Of a stretch of 64,000 bases of DNA, positions 21,038 to 31,300 are shown piece after piece. The stretch lies in the NCBI GenBank assembly GCA_021234155.1, contig JAJEKV010000013.1, positions 12,364,669 to 12,428,668 on the forward strand. Reading direction: 5' to 3'. Position 1 is the first letter of the stretch, and every line of letters begins with the position of its first letter. Made by a program: the position numbers and the translations under genes. The notes beneath the pieces are model-generated. The model did no database searches. It was not told the DNA's origin and saw nothing but the letters and a program-made list of their open reading frames with translations. The stretch comes from Isoetes taiwanensis. Lineage: Eukaryota; Streptophyta; Lycopodiopsida; Isoetales; Isoetaceae.

Positions 21038-21618
21038 CTACCAAAAATTCCAAAGGTTATCATATTTCTTGCATGAAGTCCTATCATCATGCCCACATGG
21101 CATGTTTGAGCCACCTTGGCATGTTGGAGCCTCCTTGGCATGTTTGAGCCTAGCTGGCATGTTCGTGGCTAGATGGCATCACCTTGGCATGTTGGAGCCT
21201 AGGTGGCATCACATGCCAAGGTGGCTCAAACATGCCACGTGGGCTACAACATGCCACCTAGGCTCCAATAACATGCCAAGGTGGCTCCAACATACCACCT
21301 AGGCTCAAACATGCCAAGGTGGCTCAAATATGCCACCTAGGCCCCAACATGCCAAGGTGGCTCAAACATGCCACGTGGGCTCCAACATGCCACTTAGGCT
21401 CCAACATGCCACCTAGGCTCAAACATGGCATGGTGACATGGCATGCCAAGTAAACAAGGCTAAGTTTTGACTAGGCTAAAAATGAAAAGATGTCATCTTT
21501 GGTCTTTTCATTGGGTGATGTTGGCAAATTTTGGGTGACATGGCTAGATGATGGTGACCTGGACATGATGACTTGGACTTTATGCAAGAAATATGATATC
21601 CTTTGGAATTTTTAGTAG
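21038..21618. repeat. Foldback unit enclosing a minisatellite that flips orientation
   Basis: The 44 bp at 21038-21081 and 21575-21618 are inverted copies with about 3 mismatches. Between them the 19-bp minisatellite runs in reverse orientation (about 21094-21205) and then forward (about 21208-21427), so the unit is close to palindromic. It starts 45 bp after the giant palindrome ends. No coding frame is seen. Confidence 0.8.
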
Positions 21619-22100
21619 AGGAGTTTGGCAAGGGATGGAATGGAGGGATCTTGTGACACCCTTCCCCAAATCGAACTAGGCGGGACTTTGTGCGGCTTCC
21701 TCACCAGAAGGGAGAGACTAGACCCAAGAGGCTAGACCCAAAGATTTGTTGGCGTGGAATATTCGGCTCCAATGGTGATCTTCACCTATTTTGAAGTAGA
21801 ATCTTGATGATTTATTCGAAGGGCAAAACTTTGAGCGGTTCTGTGAGGCTTAAGGGCAATATTTTGAAGCGGTCTTACGCGATTTCTTTCAAAACAGGGG
21901 CTTTTGAACAGTTTTGAAAAGGGCTTTTATTTCTTCGAACAAGGCTCCAAAACTGTTTCTTCCAAACAATTGAATCTTAGCAGTTCTTTGGGCTCCAACA
22001 TGCCACCTAGGCTCCAACATGCCAAGGTGGCTCGGGGCATGCCACCTAAGCTCAAGCATGCCATCTAGGCACTCAAGTGGTGACATGGCATGCCAAGTAA
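21619..22100. other. Spacer and short minisatellite array
   Basis: About 360 bp without a gene is followed by a short forward array of the same 19-bp half-units (21985-22079). It ends in GTGACATGGCATGCCAAG (from 22080), the same string that ends the array at 21433. A shared end suggests that the arrays spread as a unit with a fixed edge. Confidence 0.6.
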
Positions 22101-22319
22101 GCCATCATCTCCACTTGTTGGTCGATCAGGTTCTCGACCATCCGATCTAGAGCTCCATTGAAGACACATACTATAGTTTTACAATATATATATAAGAGCT
22201 ATAAATAATATACGATGTTCTTTTGCCCCAAAGTGAGAGATTTTTGGGCTTGAGTTGCCCCCATATTGCATATGGACATGGCATATGTTCAATGGCCTCT
22301 GATTTTCCTAGCACAAACT

Positions 22320-22727
22320 GATAAGCTTGGGTATACCATTACTTGCATTGCACTTTGGGCGGTATGGAAGCACATGTGGCTGTAGCACTAGGGGACCAGG
22401 AAATATCAACGGTCAAGATGAAAAACATCTTCAACCATGGTGTTGCCTCATGGCAATCTCACATGGCAGAAAATGGCGAAGAGATTATGATAAGTCCCTT
22501 GATAGACTAGGCTCATTTGAGGGTAGGCTCATTTTTTAAGTGTTCCTGTGCGTCAGGTGCAGGAGGATTTGCCCCTCCCCCCAAATGACGAGTAACTCTA
22601 AGTTGTGGCTAGTAGGGGGGTTGTGAGCCCTAGACGGGAGCAATAGCTCAAGCCCATTGGGGGCCTTTAAATTCTGTAACTCAATATTTAAATAATATAT
22701 CTTTCTAGCCTTTAGAAACAAAAAAAG
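22320..22727 (+). mobile_element. L1-type LINE 3' relic
   Basis: The plus strand encodes ITCIALWAVWKHMWL, matching CYIALWNVWKHRNR at the end of the LINE at 5666. It is followed by an untranslated stretch and an A-rich end at about 22718-22727. Only the last part of ORF2 and the 3' region remain, as in a strongly 5'-truncated copy. Its left edge is uncertain. Confidence 0.6.
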
Positions 22728-23900
22728 AATGGATTAATCCCATTTTGACACTGTTTTGGCGAATGAATAGCCTAAACTATTGACCATTGAAATATTATCT
22801 GCTATGTCTATATTATATTCATTATCTATTGATTGATGTGTCTGCTATTATAGCCGTCGGATAAAAATGAAACCAAGGGCTAAGATCTCGATCTTCGTCT
22901 TCCTATCTGATTGGACTGAACTTTTTGGCGGTGGGCGGCGGGCTTCTTTGGGCGGGATTGGAACATTTTTTTGGCGGTTCTGCTCTTCTTGGGCGGGAAA
23001 ACAGACGATTCGCTCTCTTTCTTTCCTTTCTCTCGTAGGGATTTCTTACGCTTTCGAATCACGATATTTCGCCTTTCTCGGCCGATCATGGTGGGTCTTC
23101 TTCTCTGCTTCTCTTCAAAGATGAAACCTTGATCAAGCTTTGGTGTCTGTGTTTGTCCCAACATACCCCTTTGATCATACTCTGTTGACTGCTTTTCCGG
23201 ATCTCCTTTTTTTCGCAGATTCATCCCTGTCCTCTTCTACCACAACTAAGTTGTGTATGATGCCCCAGTAAAGCTCTACTTTATCTTTTTTTTTTATGTG
23301 CTCATTGGAGCGGAGACAACGTATTTTGCTTAGTATTGGGCTTGTTGGTGACAAGAACATGGCACGGATCGATGGAAAAGGAATTGCGGTTACTGCGCTT
23401 GCCCAATAGAGCCCTGAAACTTGAATTTTTGTGCTTTGTTTGAAACTTGAATTTTTGTGCTTTGTTTGAAGGCCTGGACAGGTTTGAAGGTGTGTTGGTG
23501 CTAAGAACATGGCCTGGATCAGTGAAAAATGAGCATGCCCGGGATCATGTCGCACAACAATGCACGTTTCTACTGTTTGATCCAAGAATGCTTGATCTGC
23601 TAACAAGCCGAGAAACAGCCGAGAAACAGGTATCATGCATGCTTTTTTGTCAGTGCAGTTATGTATATAATCGTTGTTCTCTAACAACAGGTATGCAGGT
23701 GAAGCTTAACATCAATGTAGATTCTAAAACAGGTAAAAATCATTGAACTTGTTCTTTTTTTGTATGATCTAGGCATTTTTGAACATGATTATTTTTTCCT
23801 TATGCAGATCCTGATGTAGTCTTGAAAGTAAGGATCCAATGATGCAGAAGACCCGTTTCTTATCAAAATTAAGCAACAATTGGTTGTGGGAGTATCTTTG
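22728..23900. other. Unassigned stretch with short duplications
   Basis: No gene is supported, although some pieces look like leader or exon sequence (pyrimidine-rich, with AG|G and GT sites). A perfect 26-bp tandem pair lies at 23416-23441 and 23442-23467. A looser duplication lies at about 23344-23380 and 23494-23531 (AAGAACATGGC-GGATC), 151 bp apart. The 170-codon minus-strand frame (23175-23687) contains the duplicated AMFL-PT motif but resembles nothing I know. Confidence 0.45.
22924..23000. promoter_or_regulatory. Cluster of E2F-type motifs
   Basis: TTTGGCGG occurs at 22924-22931 and 22970-22977, and GCGGGAAA at 22993-23000. All fit the plant E2F consensus (WTTSSCSS or its complement), with further GGGCGGG strings between. 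Function is not shown; the stretch is GC-rich against AT-rich flanks, and pyrimidine-rich leader-like DNA follows. Confidence 0.3.
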
Positions 23901-24287
23901 CAACTAACAAGGGTTTAAAATTGAAAAAATGGAACACCATTCCATCTAAAAGAGTTTAGAATTGGAAAAGTGGAACATCATTCCATCTAAAGATTGTAAT
24001 GCATTTTCTGCTTTCAAAATTATGAATTCCATGAATTTCAATGTTTTCAGTGGCATCTAAATTATTTGTATCTAATGGCTGATACCTCCATTACCTTTCC
24101 TTCCTTATTAATTAATGTTAGAATCTTAGAATTTGGATTACAATCTAATATTATTATGCCGTGTGGGTTTGTTTGGGTTCGATTCCCAAAAGGCTTCTTT
24201 ATTTTAAAATAAACAAAATCAATAAAGGATCCATAGATATATTCACTTTTAAATTGTGGTATATACTAATTTTTTTTTTCAATTGTG

Positions 24288-24493
24288 CACCACGTGTCAA
24301 TATTTCATTAGTTAAAATATTGCTTTGTCATTTAAAAAAGTATGCCATGTGTTAATATTTCATTGGTTAAAAATCACATTTAAAAAGTAATAATGTGTCG
24401 AAAAAATATTTTTATTTTTAACAAATTATGCCACGTGTCAATATTATATTCGTTATATTTTTTTAAAGTATGCCACGTGTCGATATTTCATTG
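24288..24493. repeat. Repeated G-box unit (GCCACGTGTC)
   Basis: A unit close to GCCACGTGTCAATATTTCA occurs at about 24288, 24342, 24429 and 24471; the first, third and fourth keep CACGTG and the second has CATGTG. The core matches the G-box/ABRE element bound by plant bZIP and bHLH factors. It may be a tandem-derived repeat rather than a promoter. Confidence 0.5.
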
Positions 24494-24610
24494 GCATAAA
24501 GACACATTGGAAACAACATCTTTCTTTTTCTATGTGTACTAATAGTGCTTTTTTACATGTATTTATTTTAGAAAAACAATAGTTAGTAGCATTAAAAACA
24601 ATAGCTAGAT

Positions 24611-25587
24611 TTAAGTAACAGGTGGTACTTGGTTAAATAACATGTAATTTTTTTTAAAAAACCATCTTACTTTGACGTTGTAATTTAAGTTTACACATGT
24701 AGTAATATCTAAACCAACGCGTGTTATTTTGATGAACAACAACGTATGGCTCGTGAAAAAAACCACAGTCACGAAAAAACCACACGTTGACAAAATTTTG
24801 CGAAAAACAATAGTGAAAAAAAGGACGCGTTGACAAAAAAAAAAGGGTGCCAAAAAAACCACAGTGGAAATTTTTGCCAAAAAACCACTGTCTCTTTGTG
24901 CAAATCCGGATAAACGGGCCACGTGGACTTTTGGGGCCATTTTGGTGTTGTTTTTGGCATAAAACAACACCAGATATAAGTAAAAACAACCTTGTGGACC
25001 AAAAATTGGGGTCGGGTGTGCAACATCCTCCTCCGCTGGAGAACCAATGGGGGCCCTCGGTGGGGGTATGGGCGACGCTGCCCCCGGTGGGTCATAGAGT
25101 TGCCGCGCAAGTACCGCTCCCACGCCGCCTGGGATGTGATGTCCCCCGTAGGCCGGGTCGCCTTCAAGCACTCTCGTGCCAAAAGGTTCGAGGATGAGTG
25201 TCCAAAGCAGTCAACATCTCCCCCCGATGCTCGGCAAGGTACCGCTACTCTCTCCTTCGGATGGGCGCTGTATCGTAGTGGCCCGCAACCGGTACCGGAT
25301 CCGCATGTGACGGAGCCGGCGCTTCTTTACACCGCATCAAACCATCGGTTACGCTGAAATGTTGATGACCGAAAGCGGCGTGGGAGGTGCGCCAAAGCAC
25401 CTGCCCGGCCGCATCCCCGTAATAATAAGTCAACTGGTCTGTCTATTGCTCTAGTGTGGGGGTCTGCAGAATTGCTGGCAGGGCATCCATGAGCATCTCG
25501 GCGTAGTCCTCTGCCTGCTCATAATCTAGTCGCAACTGAGGATGGCGAGGGGCTAGCATAGTGGGGGTTCTGGCGGCTTGCCAAACC
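24611..25587 (-). pseudogene. GC-rich coding-like island, unknown
   Basis: On the minus strand from about 25580 to 24650 several frames have a protein-like composition: LAPRHPQLRLDYEQAEDYAE, then AAGQVLWRTSHAAFGHQHFS, and further left TRWFRYYYMCKLKLQRQ. Stops and frame changes interrupt them. GC content is much higher than in the neighbours between about 25000 and 25587. I recognise no family. The Ty1/copia fossil begins exactly at its right edge, so that insertion may have cut it. It may be another transposon's gene or a host gene relic. Confidence 0.35.
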
Positions 25588-26287
25588 TGTTAAGATTTAG
25601 GTCATATAATACTTTCTTCAGTTGAAGCCAGATCTATAGCCTCAGATCATATTGGAGCTTGATATGAATTTGAAGGTGCAATGGTATAGAAAAGGGTACA
25701 TCTCTTGAAAAAAAAAAACAAGCATTAAAAGTTCGATTTGTGAATCAATGGTTTCCAAGTTCGTTTCTAAAAGAATGCATGTGGGATAATTCTATACGAA
25801 AGCTTGTTTTCGTTGTAACGAATGTGGGATATATCGAAAGCTCCAGATTCTCAAGTTAGTGTTTATCCAAATTAAACCCATCATGGGTCATAGATAAATA
25901 CCAAGAATACAATGTGCTTGATGGAATAACGGAGCATAGACCATTAATTCAAAGGCCGGAATTATGGTTATAAGTTGAAGGCACTATTGCTACAGTGTTC
26001 GAAGTGATCCCATTGCTACAGTACCATTTCGGTATTAATGGCTAAGGTTTAGCTTAATGGTTGAATGGATTTGTGTTTGCACTTGATGTTTGCAAGGGAT
26101 TAGAGACCAAATTGTGGCTCCCTTGTGATGTATTTGCTAGCCAAATACATGTTGCTATCAAGATGCATTTGAAAAATTAAGTCTACAACTTTTTCCTTTT
26201 GAATCATTGCATTTGTATCATTTGAACAAGTTATAAGCTTGTGATTCTTGTGAGAAGAAAGACATCTAGTAGATTTCATTTCTAACA
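25588..26287 (+). repeat. 5' LTR of Ty1/copia fossil
   Basis: Begins TG and ends CA just before the primer site. Its first 110 bp or so match the DNA from 30181. Length is about 700 bp if the CA at 26286-26287 is the true end. Confidence 0.65.
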
Positions 26288-26288
26288 T

Positions 26289-26300
26289 TGGTATCAGAGC
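26289..26300 (+). promoter_or_regulatory. Primer-binding site, initiator-Met tRNA type
   Basis: TGGTATCAGAGC, the standard plant copia primer site complementary to the 3' end of the initiator methionine tRNA, lies directly after the 5' LTR. Confidence 0.9.
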
Positions 26301-26304
26301 CAAG

Positions 26305-27386
26305 TTGGCTAAAGTCATAATGTCTACTAGATTTGCAGCAAATTTGTTAAATCAAATTGAAGTATTTAAGGGGGATACTGGATTTCAAGTCTGGAAGGAA
26401 TCTATTAAGTCTGTCTTGGAGTTTGAGCATTTGTGGCATCTTATAGATGGAAGTCAAGCTAGAGTTACTAGCTCAGCCAGCTCTAGGAGTACAAGTCCAG
26501 GTACTAGTTCAAGCAATCCAGGTGGAGGGAGTGGAAATCCAGAAGGTTCAGGAGCATCTTCTGCTCCAAGAGCATCTTCTGCCTCCATTGTTGCTGAAGC
26601 AGATGACACCAAGGTTATGGAAGCACAGCAGATTATTCTGAGCAAAGTTGGCACTGCTCTTAAGCTGAGGTTAAGGGGTTTGAAGCCACATGAAATGTGG
26701 CAGTACCTTATAAGCCAGTATGAGGTAAAAAGCTCATCTCAAATTGATTTGTTAGAAAAACAACTAAGGAAGCTAAAGTTGTTTGAAAAAGATAATCTAA
26801 CAGAATTTTTGGAGAAGTTTGATTCAATTGTGGCAGATCTTGAAGGAGCTGGAAATGTTCTAAGTGAACAATACCAAATTTTGGCTATTCTCAGCTTGCA
26901 ACTCTAGTAAGAAATATAGCTACCTCAAAAGAACATGCTCTAAGGATGCAAGAGGATGACCAATCTCCAGAGGTATTGTTTGCAAGAAAACAGAAAAAAA
27001 GAGGCAGCTCTAACTTTGTAAAAGAGAGATTGGGGCCTTGTTACTCTTGTAATCAGTATGGGCATTTGAAAAATGAGTGTCCAAGTGGAGGTAAGCAATT
27101 TAAGTGTTTTAATTGTGATGGGAAAGGGCATATGTCGGCAGATCCGCCCAAGTCCAAAGGGAATTGGAGGAAGAGGCGAGGTCGAGGTAGAACTCAAATG
27201 GATTCAAGGAGAGGAAGGGGACGTTTTAAAGAAAGTTCAAGTCTGAACATTATGGAAGAAGCAACTCAAGAAAATTCTGATGATATTGAGGTAAAGGATG
27301 TATTGAATATTTTCAATATCTTGCCAAAAAATAATAACAAGTTTCTCATTATAGATTCGGGAGTAAAAAAAATCAGTAGTGCATGA
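26305..27386 (+). pseudogene. Gag, zinc-knuckle and protease region of Ty1/copia fossil
   Basis: The first part has FKGDTGFQVWKESIKSVLEF and the helical LLEKQLRKLKLFEKDNLTEF, typical of the copia gag domain. A CCHC knuckle follows (CYSCNQYGHLKNEC) with a second, altered one after it. Then comes FLIIDSG, the copia aspartic protease signature, near 27340-27360. The parts lie in the expected order directly after the primer site. Confidence 0.85.
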
Positions 27387-27528
27387 TATCAAGATTTTAA
27401 AGGAATGTAAAAGGGAGAATGGTCATGTTCAAATTTAGAGATGGTGGGGTGCGTAAAACTGGAGATTCTCGAATCTTAGAGTTATTTGATTTGAATGGCA
27501 AAAAAGTGTGTTGCTTTAAAGAAGTTTT

Positions 27529-28440
27529 GTGTGTGTGCCAACTCTTGTGAGAAACTTAATTTCTGTGTGCCAACTTGTGGACCTTGGATTTAAGGTTGTT
27601 TTTGAAAAGCTTGAATGCAAAATATTTCTTAATAATATTTTGAAATTCATTGGAAGAATAGTAGGAAATTTGTTTGGTTTTGACAAGGATCACTCATTGT
27701 CTGTCAATGTTGTTGAATGTACATCAAAGACAACGTGGCATAATAGATTGTGTCATACTCATTCATCAAATATTGATCTGCTCATTAAAAACAAATTTAT
27801 AACAGCAAATGTGGATGGAGAAAAGAAGCTATGTGTCGGGCTGTCCACTTGGCAAAAGCAATCAAGGCTAGCTTTTAAAACAAAAGCCAAGAGAGCTCAA
27901 AGGGTGCTGGATTTAATCCACACAGATTTGTGTGGACCTATTAACATCACAGGAATAGAAGGGCATAGATATTTTATGACATTCATAGATGATTTCAGCA
28001 GAAGAACAAGATGTTTTTTGTTAAAAACAAAAGATCAAGCTTTTGAAGCCCTAAAATTATTTGTGGCTGAAGTTGAGCTAGAGACAGAAAGGAAAGTAAA
28101 ATGCATAAGATCAGACAGAGGGGGGGAATACTTGTCAAAAGAATTTAAATGGTTTTGTGCTAACCGTGGTATTAATGATGATAATTCCTTAGAGGTAGAT
28201 AAGTCTAACTCTGAGGTAAAAGAAATGGTTGAGCATACCGCCGCATCGAATTCAAAGTTTATAAAGAGTGATACAAGTGACCTTGATGTTGACAGTGACA
28301 ATGAAAATGGAGATGAAGAAAAGGTTGAGGCACAAGATACCGCACAAGAGAAGTTGAACCTAATGTTAAGAGAACCTCGGCCAGAGCCCCGCAGCAGTAA
28401 ACCGCATCGAACATATGGCAGCAGAACCCATTATAGTTGA
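27529..28440 (+). pseudogene. Integrase region of Ty1/copia fossil
   Basis: Contains the pre-integrase zinc-type segment (TWHNRLCHTHSSNIDLL) and the catalytic core: DLIHTDLCGPINITG, FMTFIDDFSRRTRCFLL and KCIRSDRGGEYLSKEF, giving two aspartates and the expected spacing. An acidic linker follows (DSDNENGDEEKVEAQD). In relatives this enzyme joins the DNA copy into the genome. Confidence 0.85.
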
Positions 28441-30040
28441 ATCTGTTGCAAAGCCAAAGAGGAAAACTAGAAGAACTGAGGCTCAGATCTTGGCTGATGA
28501 AAGCAAGCACAAGTTAGAATTGCATGGTAGAACTGAAGCTGGTAGAAGCAAAAGACACCATGGAGACACAGGTGAAATGCATTCTGTGTTTGATATTCTG
28601 TTTTTGGAAACTGACAAGCTGCCAAGTAATGTTGGAGAAGTGTTAAAAAGTAAGGATTCAGCCAGTTGGAACAAAGCTATGGAGGATGAGATGCTATCCT
28701 TTGAAAGAACAGGAACTTATATTGTGGTTGATAAACCACCAGGAAAAAATATTATTGGGAGCAAATGGATCTTTAGGATCAAGCCAGGCATTAATGGGCA
28801 AACAAAGAAATTTAAAGCAAGGCTTGTTGCACAAGGATTCACTCAGAAAAGGGGATTAGATTTTGATGAGACATTCTCTCCTTTAGTCAAAATAAATAGC
28901 TTGAGAATGTTACTAGCAATTGCAAACTCATGGAACATGGAGATTCACCATATGGACGTCAGTACAGCTTTTCTTAATGCAAAACTAGAAGAGGAGATCT
29001 ATTTGAAACCTAGGGTTTGAGGAAGAAGAAGGGAAAGTTTGGAAGTTAAATAGGGCAGTTTATGGTTTAAGACAGGCTCCAAGAGAATGGTACAAATGTA
29101 TGGATAATTATCTTTTAGAGCAAGGGTTTGAAAAATTGAGGCATGATGGAAATTTGTACATGTACAATGATGGGAAGAAATGGTGTATTATAGCTCTGTA
29201 TGTTGATGATAACATCATGGTTGCAAATGAAAAAAACATTCTAGCTCATTGTAAACAATTGCTCAACAGGAGATTTCAAATGACAGATTTAGGTGAGCTT
29301 AAGAGATTTCTTGGGATTGATGTATATAGAGACAGGAAGAATAAAATTCTGAAGTTGAGCCAGTCAACTCATATTACAAACATGTTAAAAAAATTTAATA
29401 TGAATGAGTGCAACATAGCACATACACCTTTAGTTCCAGGACACAGGATCTCAGCTCGTATGTGTCCAACTACAGAGAAGGAGTTGAAGCAAATGGAAAA
29501 TATACCCTACAGATCACTAATTGGATGTCTATCTTATCTAGCAAATTGTACAAGGCCAGATATAGCCTTTGGTGTAAATATATTAAGCAGGTACAACAAT
29601 AATCCTGGTCTGGAACATTGGACAGCTGCAAAAAGAATTCTGAGATATCTCAAGGGGACTCTAAATGTTGGGATTATGTACAAACTCGTGATGAACCGTA
29701 AACTCAAAGCTTATCTCGGACTCGACAAGGTGAGATCTAGATCAAAGAAAGTCAACTTCGTGTTATGTTGTTTTACTTTGAGGTGCTCCTATAGCTTGAA
29801 ATGCAAAAAAGCAAGGAAGCATAGCTCTCTAGTGCGTAAGGTATCACAATGCAAGCAGCTCTATTAACTAAAGAAGTGGTTTGGGAAAGAAGGTTGTTAT
29901 CCGAACTTGGTGTAGAACAATCAACCTACAATCATTTTTGTGATAGCACGAGCCGCATTGCCATGTCAAAAACCCCGTGGTTGCATGAAAGAAGTAAACA
30001 TATAGAGATGGAAATACATTTTGTACCGAGACATGGTTGA
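28415..30040 (+). pseudogene. Reverse transcriptase and RNase H region of Ty1/copia fossil
   Basis: RT motifs include SWNKAMEDEMLSFERTGTY, GSKWIFRIKPGINGQ, KARLVAQGFTQKRGLDFDE, MDVSTAFLNAKLEEEIYLKP and ALYVDDNIMVA with the YVDD catalytic box. The RNase H end is seen in NCTRPDIAFGVNILSRY, RILRYLKGTLNVGI and HERSKHIEMEIHFVP. All are classic copia forms. Confidence 0.9.
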
Positions 30041-30180
30041 AAAGAATCTAGTACAACTTTGCCTATGTGAATACAATTGATCAAAAAGCGATCTGCTAAC
30101 TAAAGCATTGTCACCGGGAGGTTTTTTAACTTAAGAGATTCAGCGCAATACAATGGTAAGAAAGATTATATGAAGGGGAA

Positions 30181-30292
30181 TGTTAAGATTTAGGTCATAT
30201 AATACTTTCTTCAGCTTGAAGCTGATCTATAGCCTCGATCATATTGGAGCTTGATATGAATTTGAAGGTGCAATGGTATAGAAAAGGGTACA
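30181..30292 (+). repeat. 3' LTR match of Ty1/copia fossil
   Basis: Starts with TGTTAAGATTTAGG directly after an A/G-rich tract (GAAGGGGAA) and matches the start of the 5' LTR over about 110 bp with few differences. Confidence 0.8.
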
Positions 30293-31300
30293 TAACCATC
30301 ATTCAATTAAATTGGGATTATGTCTATTCCAAAATCGGCGTGAGATAAGCATTTTATTGACCATTATATTGAATTAACCACACTTTAATAATCGTGGTTC
30401 ATTTTCGGCTAGGAAGATGCATTTTATGTTGAAATGCAAAGGCATTCAAATATTCGATGCAAATGACCCATATTATAACGTGAATGTTGGCAATAGAAAA
30501 AGTGAAATTGCTTATTAATTCGACATTCACGTATCTCCGAAACGAAATCTAAACATTGAAATTGTAATGCTTTTACGACAAATAACTGACAGCAAGTTGC
30601 TACAAAACAGATTTCAGGGTTCAAATCGCTGCGGGCGATTTGCTTGGCATAAATAACGCATTATAATAGAACATAAACTTAAAAACTAATCCGATTCATC
30701 GCCGCAGCGCCGCAGCGGTCCCGGTGATCCTCGCCGATCATGAACAAACCATGCTCGATTCCATATAAGATGGATTACAACATCAAAGGGATCAGGATAG
30801 AAGCGGGATGGGATTCATAGCAACGACATCAAGCCAGTCCTCGGGTTCTATTTCTAGCGCACCCGCAGTAGGTCCGCGATGGTTCATCGCGCGTGTAATA
30901 GAATGTGCCATAATAACAAAGCGTAAGGCGAGACGGGGCCGATGGTTTGCCAATTTCATGCATGCCTATTTATACACACCTAAATTATTGACGGTGATAT
31001 ACATACAAATTATTGCAAGTATAGCAACTCATACACATAATATAAAAAAAAAATACGCACAATGTAACCAATAATGCTGATATAAGAACACAATATATAT
31101 TCAAAACCTTTCGTAAAGTATATTTCATATTCAAAACTTTTTGAAAGTGTATTTTTCAGATACATATATATCAAAAAGTTCCCTTTCTAGAACGATTTTC
31201 TCAAGGTCCCCTCAATTTCGTCCGGGATCAAGTTAAGGTGTAGTGTTTGTATCTCTCGGACTGTTTTTCCCCAAGCTATTTTCGCAAGACACTAACAAAG
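30293..31300. other. Unassigned, AT-rich
   Basis: No gene is supported. The perfect small inverted repeat AAATCGC-TGCGG-GCGATTT lies at 30623-30641, the first of a series of related motifs to the right. A GC-rich patch follows at 30695-30740. Confidence 0.4.

Larger units (their letters stand above)
25588..30292 (+). mobile_element. Ty1/copia LTR retrotransposon (fossil)
   Basis: Order of parts: 5' LTR from TGTTAAGATTTAGG at 25588 to about 26287, primer site, gag, zinc knuckle, protease signature, integrase, reverse transcriptase, RNase H, polypurine tract (about 30172-30180) and a 3' LTR match from 30181. The order integrase before RT marks Ty1/copia. The matching LTR parts differ at only a few positions, so it is fairly young, but the coding part is broken at several points. 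It has the form of a plant copia element. Confidence 0.9.

Noticed and set aside
22867-23124. 85-codon frame near the E2F-like motifs
   Set aside because: No domain and no support beyond being open; the region looks more like leader or promoter DNA.
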